Both the position numbers and the translations under genes were made by a program. Positions 14,401-23,100 of a DNA stretch of 64,000 bases are shown here, in pieces (position 1 is the first letter of the stretch; every line of letters begins with the position of its first letter). The notes beneath the pieces were generated by a model. That model had not been told where the DNA came from and made no database searches. It saw only the letters and a program-made list of their open reading frames with translations. This stretch comes from Nymphaea colorata (lineage: Eukaryota; Streptophyta; Magnoliopsida; Nymphaeales; Nymphaeaceae). The DNA lies in assembly GCF_008831285.2 (NCBI RefSeq), contig NC_045151.1, positions 3,159,544 through 3,223,543 on the forward strand, written 5' to 3'.

Positions 14401-17400
14401 ATGTTCCACAACTTATCATGGTGTTCAAGCCTACCATCTTGAAAATAAATCTGGCTAGTGATGATTAAGCATTTAAGCTCACTCACCAGGGGATCTCTTA
14501 CTGTTATATGCTGTGTATATTGCAAATAATGCTGAAAGGTGAATTCAACATCTGAAGAAAGATACAACCAAAACAATAAGGTGTACCTCCGTGTAGGACA
14601 TGATTCCAAATAATAGACATGCTTAAACACTGAAGTTTAGATTGACATCTAGTTCATAGATGTTATTCAGACAATGGTCTAAACCCACATAGTGATCTTG
14701 AAGCAGGTGCTTAGAAGAGTCTCGACTGATTCTTCCATCCACTTGAGATTTGCTTTACCTTATATGTCGTTGAACTTAGTAGTTTGGTGAGCATTATATA
14801 TGGAACATCAAACAAGAAAATATGAACATACATACACACAGTAAACAACCAAGCATGCTTGCACGCATACGCACACACACACACACACAAACAGATACAA
14901 AGGCTCCCACTTCATCTAGAAATTGTTTTGGAAACATGAACATTCTTTGTAGGAAATGTGGCATATTTGCGGCCATCGGGGAGAGCTAGAAAGACAACTT
15001 GTAAGTTGTAACAGTTATCATCTAAGTGACCTAGTTTTTAAAGCAAGCAACTACTCAAACTACAAATGTACATAGGCACAGGATGCATAGATACCCACAC
15101 ACACAGAGGGCGCTTGGTTCAAGAATGTTTAAATATTTTGGCGGAACGCAAAAATCAAGAGTCAGACAATCAGATCAGCATATTAGCTACCAGAAAAGAA
15201 AGGAACAGGATTGTAAAGCTCAAGCTACAGGAGGAAAGAAATGACAAGTCCTTTTTTCATCATAGCAGACAAATCAAGAAAGACTTTCTCTTCATTTTCT
15301 TTTATATGATGGATTAGCATTACAGCCTTGGGACTATATTGCATTATGTTAGACTTCATGTTTAGGCTTGTTAGAGTTCATAATCTATGTTCTGTCACAG
15401 CAGTAATCTTGTTTTTTAGTTGTTTCTGTTACTTTAATGTTCCAAAGGTGTGCATCTATGTCTAATTGATTTTTCTGGTAATCTTAATGTTTTTTTATTT
15501 TATGCTTTCTTTGATTTTCCCCACTCTTATTTCCTTCTTTGTTTTCCATCTGACCTGACCTTTTGCAGCTTTAATCCTCCCAACAGAATTTCTTATAGGC
15601 ATTTGATAACCTTGCTTGACTGGTGCATAATTCCTCTTACCTTCTAGGTTGTCTATCATCAAAAATTGAACTTGAAATTGGATTGAAGATCTTTAATATT
15701 AAAATGCTTTATTTATATATAAGAACAATCAATATAGGTTTACTAGTATGAAAAAGGTACCAGCACAATTGATTTGTTTTCAAAAAAAACATATGAATAA
15801 TGTTCTTTATGTTTTTTCTTTTGACTGTTCTCACATGGCAAAAAATGAAAATTATATCATAAAGACTCAGAATATTTGACTTTTGATAAGCAACGATCAT
15901 TGATCTTCATTTGATTGGAGTAAGGTAAAGATGAAAAATGTAGTGAAACCAAGCCAAGTACTAGTCAGAATGTTAGGAAAACAAGGAGGCAGGATGGGTC
16001 GCATGCACAGGTTCATTAAAAACAGGAAAGAGTCGAAAGACAGATTCTACAAGCTGCAATACATCAGCACCCTCATAATTTGACAAAGCAGTTGCAAACA
16101 TTCGAAGTTTTGAACTGAGTCTAGCAATTTTTATCACAAGCCTTTCAAAATGTGCATTCAACATTTTACTTTTACCTCATTATACAGCCTATGGTTATAG
16201 TGTAAGGTGAAAAGCTTGGGGGTTCAAAAGAGGTTGAAGAAATTGGTTGTTGCTGCTTGCCAATTGTAACCGACTTACCCATCATAACTACTAGTTAAAA
16301 CATACAATATGCAAGGAAGAACCGACTATCTGGTCAGTTCCACATTCTGAACTGCAAGCAGTATCACACCTCTTAGGCAAGCACTGATCAGAAATTTTGG
16401 AAAATTTCCAAATACTGCTTTTGAGATTTGTCAAGCTAATTCATTAAGCTTAAGAAGGATTTAGTATTAACAACCAACCCACAAAAATGTTTCGGATGAG
16501 CCCAATAAAGAAAGGAGGGGGGAGGAACAGAAGATAAAGGTTACATGAAACCGGGAACGACTAAAACTGGTGGTAATCTCCAAGTTTCTCATTTCAAATA
16601 TAAGAATGTTAAAGATTACAAAGTCAACCTGCAGTGCAATCTCTTCTAGGGCACTGCAGAACAAATGTGTGCCACTAACAATAGACCGTTTTACAACAGT
16701 AGGATCCTCATCTTTCAAAGAAACTAACAACTCTGCCACAAATGCAAATCGCTCCATTTCTTCAGACTTAGCTCCTCAAGACCTGTCAAGAACAAAGTTA
16801 AATACTTATATATGAAGTGGAGTTACAGATTTATTCAACCATAGGCAGAGGAGAAACATGAGTAACCAATAAAAAAAGAGCCACAAATAGTTCATATCAA
16901 CTAGAGGAACCATAGAAATGAGAAGAAAATAGAAAGACACCAAGATAAATGAAAAGGACGCACCAGAGAAGAGAAAAAAGATAGAATGTGCACCAAGAAT
17001 ATCTTCTGGGAAGAAGATTATCACTTTCAAATAACAGTTTTTGCTAAAATATAATGACTGACACCAACAACATTAGCATGGAAATAAACAAAACGGTTAC
17101 ATGCAATGGAGACACATGCATGAGCACAGGTAGAAGCCCACGTCATATTGATGCATGTCCACCTCATTAAGTATAGGTTCCATACCATCCACCTGATGAC
17201 ATCAAAGGGTTTCCTCTCATTATCACCCCTTCTTGAATAATGCAGCTAAAAGATGTGCCCACTGCCCAGTCAATAAATTAACTGCCTAGGTGTAAGCCTA
17301 CCTACCACATAGGAACAACCAGGTGAAGGGCACCTAGCTTTCCTTTACCTTCCTATATTTAAACATCAAAAAATATTGCTTTAGTTACATGCAGCCTGGC

Positions 17401-18679
17401 TGTTGTTTACGTAATATTGTCTTCTATTATGTACTACTCAACATTCATAATGACATAATCTGTTGATATCATGTTCGAAGTCTTATCATAAATTCTGCAA
17501 AATACTCATAGCCAAAACAGATAAATTTGTCATAACAGAAACAACAAGAAGTACATTCATGAATTTTTAGAATGAGTAAAGATATCCAACTCGGTAGTTC
17601 ATGAATTACAGCACCAAAAATCATGAAAGATACAATAGCATATTTTTGCACTGTGATCACTGAAGCTGCATCACTGCATAAAATTTTACATATGTGCAAA
17701 AGAACATGTTTAGTGAAGCAGAAATCAATTTCAAGCTGGTTGGCAGTCTGCAATTCAGCATGTACCTCAGCACCAGATGACATGTAAAATCATGGTGCAC
17801 CTGGTTAAATGTATCTTGAAGAATCTTCATATGGCAAAAATAAAGCAAATTATCCCACATCATTCTAAAATAAGCTCAATGTATTTTTATCCATAAATTC
17901 TCAAGACAGTGAAATCCTGATATTTGAAGTCACAGCAGATACTTCTTCACTTCTTGTGCATCATCATCATTTGCCCCAAAAACTGGTATTTGTTAAAAAA
18001 ACCATGTATGCAGCCAGCCACATTATTTAGTACGAAGTGACTCCCGGATCATGTGATCCCAAAAATATCAATAGGTCTTAAAGCATTCAAACTAATTGTA
18101 TGAAACACATAAAATTTCATGACTCATAATCATATAGAAGGATGATCGAAATTTGATTCTAAGTATATAACCTATGTTCTTATATTGCGCTAGTATATAA
18201 AACTTGATAGTTCATAATCATAAAGAGCAAAAATTCAAATTCGGTTCCAAGTAAATCTCCTATGTTCTTATATTGAGCTAGTACAACTGGAACCCTAGAA
18301 TTGAGATCTTCTCTTAACGTTTACCTTCATTAATAAGTAATGTATGCATGTAGATCATAGTCATAAAAAATGTTCTCGTGTTTTAAACAATGAGGTTTTT
18401 CTCAGGTATAATATGGCGAGCTTGAAAAAAAAAAGGAAATACAATAAATTTAAAAAAAAAATCCTAAAAATTAGGGGAAAATAAAATAAGTGAGCAACTA
18501 ATAACATAGACATCAAAAAAATGAGTAAATAAGAAACAAATAAGAAATGGAAAATGAAAACAAGCAGTTGGGGCATTTTTTTCAAAAAGAAGGCTTTTTT
18601 TTAGTTTTAAACGGGCAACCTATTTGTCGCATTTTATAAGCATCTTTAAAAAAAAAATATGCTTTTTGTGACTATGATG

Positions 18680-18762
<83 letters not shown>

Positions 18763-21480
18763 TGATATGCACACACACAAAGAGAGAGAGAGTCTCTCTC
18801 AGATGTCTACAAGCTTACGCATACATATGTACTTATAATTATGTAATTATAAATACATGTATTTATACATAGTACGCACATGCATGCATAGGTACATGCA
18901 CATATGTAAACACACACATATGTAGTATGTATGTATAATTGTATATTGTTCAGGTCGTCAAGATATGGTGCTCTACAATTAGCAGTGTTCTATCTCTATA
19001 TTGGTGAAGATTGGACTTCTTGAAAAGAAGTGGAAACTGAACATGGAATTTATTTGCTATATCAAGAAGAAAAAGACATACATTGAGTAAGATCTTTTTG
19101 TTAAAAGCTAGTCAAGAATGGAGACAGGCTTCTGCTAACGACATTTCTCTTAACGACAAATCTCAGATATATGAATATGGGGAAAACCTTTGGTGTCAAC
19201 ATCATAAGTTACATAGCTAGAGTAGGGGAACTGTTATACCCACCTTTTCCACAAGCCGGTCAAAAATTGATCCAAACGAGAATCATGCAGGAGCATAATC
19301 TCTAAGTATGAGGAGTGCTTGATTTTGGAAACTTTGGTCAATCAACTTGTGCAACAGGATTTATAAATCCGATTGCCACAAATATCATTGATGGGTTTTA
19401 AATAGCAAGGTATTTCTGGGGTATTTTTTGGCAAAACTGAAAATCTCAGGAAAATCTAGGGAAAAATTCGGCGTATTTTTTAGAAAGAAAACCCAAAAGA
19501 TAAGGAAAAGTAAACAAATGAAAAGCTAACAAGAAAACATAAAAAATATCTTGATAAAATGATAAAAATGATGTTTTACTAATCATAGAAATGAAGATAA
19601 ATAATTTAGCTTGAGGTTTAAAAAATGCGCTAAAAGTGCAAAAAAATGCAAAAATTCATATTGGATTTTTTTTTCAAAAAAAGGAAAAAGGTGGCTTCTT
19701 TTCGTTATCATTGCTTTTAACGTTTTATCAGGCCTTTTTAGTGACAATGATAAATCCACAATGAAAGTGATGGAAATGACAGGAAAGGGTTTCTACAAAG
19801 GATTATCCCTGCAAACAGAGGTGATTCCTTAAAGGCAAACACAAACATATAAAAGAATAATTTTTATTTCTCATGAGATCATGCATTTTTTGGTACAAGC
19901 AAGTGGTATCAGTCCTTGCTTAAATCTGATCTGGTGGACAGTGGACACATGACAGAGCAGACAGAATTTTCTGAAGCAATTCTTGCAATTCTTTTGGTTT
20001 TGATGACGGGTGAAACAGTCACATTAGGAAGTGCATGACATAGATTTTTCGAGGTGTCATAAATGGCAAGGTAAGGAACACACTTTACAGTTTGTGAGGC
20101 ATTCATCAAGCTGATTCTTTTTCACGCTACTTATTTCTAATTGATATGGAACATCTGTTCAAAAGGTTGAATCTTGGCATTGCCAGTGGTGAACTTATTC
20201 TGGCTCCAGTTAGATATTTTTACTTAGAGCCATGGTTTCTTCCTTATAGATGTTCCTTTATCAACTTTTCAAGAAATATGAGACATCTATGTCGTACAAG
20301 TAAAGAGATTTATTCATTGATAAGAAAAAACATGAACAGTGATGCGATTGATGATCAAATAGAATCCTCGGTCATGAACAGTGATTTGATTCATGACGAA
20401 GAAAGAGAATTCTTAGTTCAGTTCTCCACCTTAACAACAGGAAAAAGGATTAATCAAATTCTATTGAGCCTGACTCATAGTGATCATTAACAAAGAATGC
20501 TTTCTTAGGGATGAGAATGACCCTGTTTACAAATTCCTCAGCATATTGTGAAATTTCAAGAAATATTCAAGCCTTTTGATTAGTAAAGAGAAATTTCTAA
20601 TCGTCTTTCAACTTTCAGAGTTGGCAGAGGAGGATTAGAGAGGTTAAGGAGCTGTGCACACGTACAATTAAGATGCGCCTTTAAGATACCTGGGAGTTCC
20701 CATCTTCATAGGTACTGAGGTACATTCAAAACGAGTACGGGCAACTTTTTTGGTTTTGAATGTGCATAAAAGGACTTGAAGCATGGTACTCAAGGTCGCT
20801 GTCTCAAGCAGAAAGAGCGGTCCTCATGCGCCATGTGCTGGGATCGTTCTTTTTTTTCGGTTCTCGTACTCCAAACTGCTTAGAGGATTATTATTACTCA
20901 ACTTGAGAGCTTTTCTACGAATATGCCATGGCGATCGATGAAATTCTCTAAAAGCCGCATCTTGGAAAAGAGTCTGATGTCTGTGAACCAGTTGGAGAAA
21001 GAGGGTTTGCTACGCAGGATCTTCCCGACCCAAATTCATGATAAGTCTAAAGAAAAATCAAGTTCATTTGCACCTATCAGATTGATTCCCACTACAAATG
21101 AAGCCAATTCATTTGGGGAAAAAACAGTCATATACCATTTGCAAGATCATATAGCATTTCAAAAGAACGCTCCATTCGGCCGATTATTAAACCTACCATT
21201 ACTGAATCTCGCCTCTAAAGACACAGACACACTCAAAACCTAAATGAAGCCCCCGTCTCCAAAATATAAGACCAACAACCACCGAAGCCCCAATCGACAT
21301 GGAAAACCCACACAAGCAGGCACGCAGGGAGAGAGCTTACCGAGGACGGCGACGGGGACGGGAACCGGAGAAGACGATGCCGCGATGGTACGACGCCGGG
21401 AGTGGAACGAGGAAGAAGAGGCGAAGAAAGGGGGTTAGGGCAAATCGAGGGGAAGAGGCGGGGAAGAGAGAAACTTAGAA
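4778..21480 (-). CDS. ESP4: Symplekin/Pta1-like mRNA 3'-end processing factor (ESP4 type), 5' part; continues off the left edge
   Basis: Plant symplekin homologues are HEAT-repeat scaffolds of the nuclear cleavage and polyadenylation machinery; Arabidopsis ESP4 is the named example, of roughly 1300 residues. Coding exons in transcript order are 16766-16629, 13343-13251, 9428-9314, 9189-9027, 7597-7426, 6315-6190, 6090-5527 and 5404-4778. They join with compatible phases and no stops into about 666 codons. Family landmarks are [16 protein letters not shown] (HEAT), [64 protein letters not shown], and the [13 protein letters not shown] repeat across an intron. A likely earlier exon is at 19331-19244 and a probable leader exon at 21480-21341. 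The exon normally carrying the second HEAT helix (xVRKFLAEMIGEIG) was not found between 16.8 and 19.2 kb. The C-terminal symplekin domain lies outside the window. The symbol follows the Arabidopsis homologue; which paralogue this matches best is not settled. Confidence 0.88.
5527..6090 (-). CDS. ESP4: Symplekin exon: Ser/Pro-rich middle region ending in first DPRR
   Basis: The exon is 564 bp (188 codons), phase 0 at both ends. It starts [15 protein letters not shown] after the acceptor aatttag, and ends MKRDPRR before the donor gtaggt. It contains [20 protein letters not shown] and [18 protein letters not shown], conserved in plant symplekins. The DPRR motif is split across this intron and repeated in the next exon. 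Confidence 0.92.
6190..6315 (-). CDS. ESP4: Symplekin exon: [20 protein letters not shown] region
   Basis: The exon is 126 bp (42 codons), phase 0 at both ends. The acceptor is tttttag|TCACGT and the donor ACAAAG|gtaatt. It encodes the highly conserved block ending RVGDSRYTK, which closes the N-terminal symplekin/Pta1 HEAT domain. Confidence 0.93.
6460..6700. repeat. Two-copy tandem duplication inside a symplekin intron, period about 119 bp
   Basis: Copy 1 (about 6465-6575) and copy 2 (about 6585-6694) share AGAACATCATG and AGAGCATCATG, ATATAATTTGGAT and GTATCATTTGAAT, then AAAGTGGT, in the same order. Confidence 0.7.
6701..7425 (-). other. ESP4: Symplekin intron, nothing further recognised
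   Basis: This is the rest of the intron between the exons at 7426 and 6315. I see no coding or repeat structure. The ORF on the plus strand at 7059-7253 has no recognisable motif. Confidence 0.5.
7426..7597 (-). CDS. ESP4: Symplekin exon: [16 protein letters not shown] block
   Basis: The exon is 172 bp: one base completing a Cys codon, then 57 codons. The acceptor is tttttcag|CCTTGC. It encodes [19 protein letters not shown] and [17 protein letters not shown], both strong family motifs. The donor used is GCA|gttcag, a valid GT but a weak context. Reading on into the intron shows no family similarity, and the next exon resumes at SRDRLLG as expected. Confidence 0.92.
7598..9026 (-). other. 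ESP4: Symplekin intron
   Basis: No exon is seen. Between about 8595 and 8905 it holds several ACACGG/CCGTGT motifs in both orientations, listed separately. A 23-bp unit (ATATCATAAACAAAATATCA) is tandemly repeated near 8931-8975. Confidence 0.6.
8595..8905. repeat. Cluster of ACACGG/CCGTGT motifs, possible small DNA-element remnant
   Basis: CACACGGAC (about 8610), CCCGTGTC (about 8640), CGACACGGCG (about 8653), CGACACGGGA (about 8668), GACACGGC (about 8689) and CCGTGTCC (about 8890) occur in a locally GC-rich stretch in otherwise AT-rich intron DNA. The alternating orientation suggests nested inverted repeats. No element class is assigned. Confidence 0.4.
9027..9189 (-). CDS. ESP4: Symplekin exon: [11 protein letters not shown] block
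   Basis: The exon is 163 bp. The acceptor is gcttgcag|GAAAATC and the donor AACTG|gtacgt (phase 2). It encodes [15 protein letters not shown], then [20 protein letters not shown]. The FNISWL motif and the leucine-rich helix are diagnostic of plant symplekins. Confidence 0.92.
9314..9428 (-). CDS. ESP4: Symplekin exon: [17 protein letters not shown] helix
   Basis: The exon is 115 bp (38 codons plus one base). The acceptor is ccttgcag|GATGG and the donor GAAG|gtatca. It encodes [20 protein letters not shown], the conserved helix that follows the KFKD block, then a polar linker ([10 protein letters not shown]) that joins the FNISW exon in phase. Confidence 0.92.
10149..10325. repeat. Two-copy tandem duplication, period 116 bp
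   Basis: A block of about 60 bp starting GATTGCCTAGGCCCAAGGCA at about 10149 recurs at about 10265 with only a few mismatches, and both copies end in ATGCTGGCACC. The segment is rich in CCTAGG palindromes. Confidence 0.85.
10680..10782. repeat. Near-perfect direct repeat, period about 67 bp
   Basis: A block of about 36 bp beginning ATAGTTCAATTCTTTTGTTA at about 10679 recurs identically at about 10747. The identity indicates a recent slippage or duplication event. Confidence 0.85.
11389..12465. mobile_element. TIR DNA-transposon-like element of about 1.08 kb with GC-rich core
   Basis: The left end (ATGCCGCTCAACCTTTGAGC, from about 11389) is the imperfect inverse of the right end, which read on the minus strand from about 12465 begins ATGCTTCTCAACATTTGAGT. 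The match continues through AACAAAG and TTCAT for about 80 bp. The core (11520-11760 and 12000-12250) is clearly more GC-rich than the surrounding intron. The longest internal reading frame (12253-11978, minus) has no recognised motif, and no transposase motif is visible, so the element looks non-autonomous. A target-site duplication could not be confirmed; TACAT occurs on both flanks. It is inserted in the large symplekin intron. Confidence 0.65.
13251..13343 (-). CDS. ESP4: Symplekin exon: [14 protein letters not shown] block
   Basis: The exon is 93 bp (31 codons), phase 0 at both ends. The acceptor is aatgtcag|TTTCGT and the donor TTGAAG|gtatgg. It encodes [19 protein letters not shown], the family's W-x-W-M-x-K-F-K-D segment, and joins EEIALQ upstream and DGSVG downstream as in other plant symplekins. 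Confidence 0.92.
13344..16628 (-). other. ESP4: Symplekin intron (3.3 kb)
   Basis: The exons on either side splice directly in family order. A minus-strand frame at 16164-15973 (containing [18 protein letters not shown]) is open, but it matches no family region I know and lacks clear splice sites. A short AC run lies at 14869-14890. Confidence 0.7.
16629..16766 (-). CDS. ESP4: Symplekin exon: HEAT repeat [20 protein letters not shown]
   Basis: The exon is 138 bp (46 codons) from the acceptor gctaag|TCTGAA to the donor CTGCAG|gttgac. It encodes [18 protein letters not shown], then [16 protein letters not shown], the conserved L-K-D-D-x-P-A-V-x-R-Q-A-I HEAT repeat of the family. The 5' boundary is the least certain part: the acceptor at gttcttgacag upstream would bring in a TGA, so the nearer AG is preferred. 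Confidence 0.85.
18110..18290. repeat. Two-copy tandem duplication, period about 90 bp
   Basis: CTATGTTCTTATATTGCGCTAGTA (about 18172) recurs as CTATGTTCTTATATTGAGCTAGTA (about 18260). Both copies are preceded by CATAATCATA and a TTTGATTC or TTCGGTTC segment. Confidence 0.75.
18360..18625 (+). repeat. A/T-rich dispersed repeat family, copy C
   Basis: This copy is bounded by TGTTTTAAAC at about 18378 and GTTTTAAACGGG at about 18605. It contains TTTTTCTCAGGTATAATATGGCGAGCTTG, then long A runs, and AAAATAAGTGAGCAACTA. The reverse complement of 38885-39290 carries the same landmarks in the same order. It has no coding capacity and no known class. Confidence 0.7.
18685..18775. repeat. (TA)n-(CA)n microsatellite
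   Basis: About 70 bp of uninterrupted TA is followed by CACACA tracts and AGAGAG. Confidence 0.95.
19244..19331 (-). CDS. ESP4: Tentative N-terminal symplekin exon
   Basis: Read on the minus strand from the acceptor gaccaaag|TTTCC to the donor AAAAG|gtgggt, this 88-bp segment encodes [18 protein letters not shown], then [10 protein letters not shown]. The pattern resembles the family N-terminus (S-K-L-x-x-L-x-x-L-K-x-x-L-L-x-x-x-P-x-L-L-x-x-F-L). It lies upstream of the 16.7-kb HEAT exon as expected. No start codon or upstream exon was identified, and the link to the 16.7-kb exon requires a missing exon. Confidence 0.45.
19390..19740 (+). repeat. A/T-rich dispersed repeat family, copy A
   Basis: It starts GGGTTTTAAATAGCAAGG and contains GGTATTTTTTGGCAAAACTG, AAAATCTCAGGAAAATCT, GATGTTTTACTAATCATAGA and AAATGAAGATAAA. 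The reverse complement of 40250-40530 has all of these in the same order with modest divergence. Confidence 0.75.
20245..20490 (+). pseudogene. ycf2: Plastid ycf2 fragment in nuclear DNA (NUPT)
   Basis: The frame encodes [19 protein letters not shown], then [33 protein letters not shown] and LLSLTHSDH, followed by a stop. This matches an internal part of the large plastid Ycf2 protein, with substitutions relative to typical Ycf2 (Leu-Cys-Arg for Leu-Ser-His, for example). The fragment is short (about 245 bp), lacks both ends of ycf2 and is flanked by nuclear repeats, so it is an old plastid-to-nucleus transfer and not a gene. The open frame continues upstream to 20146 with sequence I do not recognise. 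Confidence 0.88.
20503..21035 (+). pseudogene. LINE (non-LTR retrotransposon) reverse-transcriptase C-terminal remnant
   Basis: Frameshifted pieces follow LINE order: [13 protein letters not shown] (like A-D-D-x-x-L-F-T), then [12 protein letters not shown] (like L-x-I-N-x-x-K-S), [10 protein letters not shown] near 20675 (the classic F-K-Y-L-G-V-P motif), [20 protein letters not shown] near 20775 (like W-x-x-K-x-L-S-x-A-G-R-x-x-L-I), and [13 protein letters not shown] near 20985 (like P-x-x-E-G-G-L-G-x-R-D). Several frameshifts and stops make it non-functional. It begins almost directly at the end of the ycf2 fragment. Confidence 0.75.
21341..21480 (-). other. ESP4: Probable 5' leader exon of the symplekin gene
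   Basis: This is a GC-rich, CpG-containing stretch ending in a strong donor on the minus strand (CCGTCCTCG|gtaagc), at the 5' side of the symplekin exons and in the right orientation. It has no ATG on the minus strand, so it would be untranslated leader. The transcription start is not determined. Confidence 0.45.
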
Positions 21481-22439
21481 TTTTTTTCGAAATGCTCAAG
21501 TTGTAACGCAGGCACTGGAATTCCGGGTTGGATATAGAACAAAACCGTAGACCCGATCCGAAATCCGCCTCGCCGATGGCTCCATGCCGATGGGCTGTGT
21601 TCCCATAAAAAGGTTTAGATTCAAATTCAACTGATCTTCTCAATCATGATGCAACCTCACCTAGATGAACAAAATACGATTCCGCAGATGTGGGAGCAAA
21701 TAGAGTCGGACTCTACTTCTTCCCATCAAAATAGGGATTGGGCCCTGCCCCGATGTTAGGAGTAGGAGCTCATTTGAATCCTCTTTTGTTCCAAAGAAAG
21801 GTACGTCATTGCTTGATCTAAGATCATGCCTCTTTGGGGTGCCTTCCACTGGTGAGGATATGATCTTCTTTTATCTTTCTCTCCATAGCAAAAAAATTGT
21901 GATATCTCCTCCGTTTTAGCATTGATTTGTTTGAAATTTAAAACATCCATTCTTATCAATGAAAACATAGGTGAATGCATGAAAAATGGTATTTAAATAT
22001 GATTCATTTAATACATTAACAACATGTTATAATAGGTGAATTAGTTGACAATGTTAACATGCTACCAAAGAAAACTTATAATTACTTCGCGGAGATATGT
22101 GGTGGTTATACAAATGCATTATTCGCAACCCAAGACTATAGAAATTACTTGAAGAGAAAGAAGATAGAAACCTTAAAATAGTAAAATATGTGCATTGGTT
22201 GATTACTTCTAGGTGAGTAGGAGATTAACAATCTATCACCTAGAAATGAGGCTTGCAGCACCACCCCCACCCCCCCTCCAAAGAAAAAATTCCCCTAGCG
22301 TCCATGAGAATCAGATCAATTACACATTCAAAAAACAAAAAAGAAACTCTAGTTTATATAGTGCGATCCAATTAGATAAAAATGGATACACCATCAAATT
22401 GTTTAATGCATACTCATGGTCAAGAGCAAATTACAAATT
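21481..22439. other. Presumed symplekin upstream region, nothing recognised
   Basis: Moderate GC at 21.5-21.85 kb falls to AT-rich DNA. No motif was found that supports a gene. The minus-strand frames at 21643-21233 and 21849-21661 lack recognisable domains. Confidence 0.4.
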
Positions 22440-23100
22440 ATTCAAGATGTTCTTGATTTTGACATAATAGTGAAGATTCATACTCATTTCTAGCAATTTG
22501 CCAGTTTGGCATGAAAATCACTTATAAAGTTGCATTTTTTGAGGTACATTTTTTTATGATCAAACCATGAAACCTTTGAGTGCTTGTTTGAAGTATTTAC
22601 AAAAATAATGAAAGATAAACACTATCAAGTTATACTATTAAATGGTGATATTGTAACATCAGATGCAATTATGTCTGACTAAGTGTATGTCATCATTTTC
22701 TATACTTTCCAAAGTACAATAAAAAAGATATGCCACATATTTAATCAAAATATAAACTCCTAAATTGTACCTACATTGAATGACTTAAGAACAAAGTTAT
22801 CCAGGCTGCGATTTGTAGTATATGAGTAGACAAATAAGAAACAAATATACGCAGGTACCACATGGTATGGAAGGGAGAATAACCTCCCAGAAGACAATAG
22901 GCATATGCTACTTAATTATAATGTCGACTATGGAACAATCGAGTGTACATTTAAAAAATATGAATTAAGAGGTATATTATGTTGTCATGCACTAAAGGCA
23001 CTTGTTTGGAATAACATAAAAAATTACTTGAATCAAGTGATTATGGACAAAGTAAACAATGATAAAAATATTGAGTATAAGCCCTGTAAATCATTTATGT
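22440..23100 (+). pseudogene. FAR1/FHY3-like MULE transposase remnant
   Basis: ETFECLFEVFTKIMKDKH (about 22570) matches the MULE catalytic region (E-T-F-x-W-L-F), followed by VILLNGDIVTSDAI (like I-x-T-D-x-x-x-A-x-x-x-A-I). Further on, YGTIECTFKKYELRGILC, then CHALKAL (22920-23010), matches the SWIM zinc finger. The second Cys of C-x-C is Phe here, while C-x-H is kept. Stops and frameshifts separate the pieces (a stop follows AIMSD, for example) and the N-terminal FAR1 DNA-binding domain is absent. FAR1 proteins are light-signalling factors derived from Mutator transposases; this remnant could come from either source. Confidence 0.75.

Larger units (their letters stand above)
16767..19243 (-). 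other. ESP4: Symplekin 5' introns, possible unrecognised exon
   Basis: The family has a further conserved HEAT helix between the segments encoded at 19.3 kb and 16.7 kb. I could not find it. An open minus-strand frame at 17783-17469 (containing [20 protein letters not shown]) has a vague HEAT look but does not fit the phases. A 17.24-17.34 kb stretch is rich in CCTAGGT/CACCTAG motifs like those at 10.15 kb. Confidence 0.4.

Noticed and set aside
15973-16164. Minus-strand frame with [18 protein letters not shown] as an extra symplekin exon
   Set aside because: The exons on either side splice in frame and in family order without it, it has no clear splice sites, and it matches no symplekin region I know.
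17469-17783. Minus-strand frame with [20 protein letters not shown] as the missing HEAT exon
   Set aside because: It resembles a HEAT helix only loosely, and the possible splice phases do not fit the neighbouring exons.
20923-21243. 106-codon plus-strand frame as a separate gene
   Set aside because: Its first third overlaps LINE RT motifs in another frame, and the rest has no recognised domain.
21233-21643. 136-codon minus-strand frame as a protein gene
   Set aside because: Its composition is biased Ser/Pro from GC-rich leader DNA, no domain is seen, and a splice donor interrupts it at 21339.
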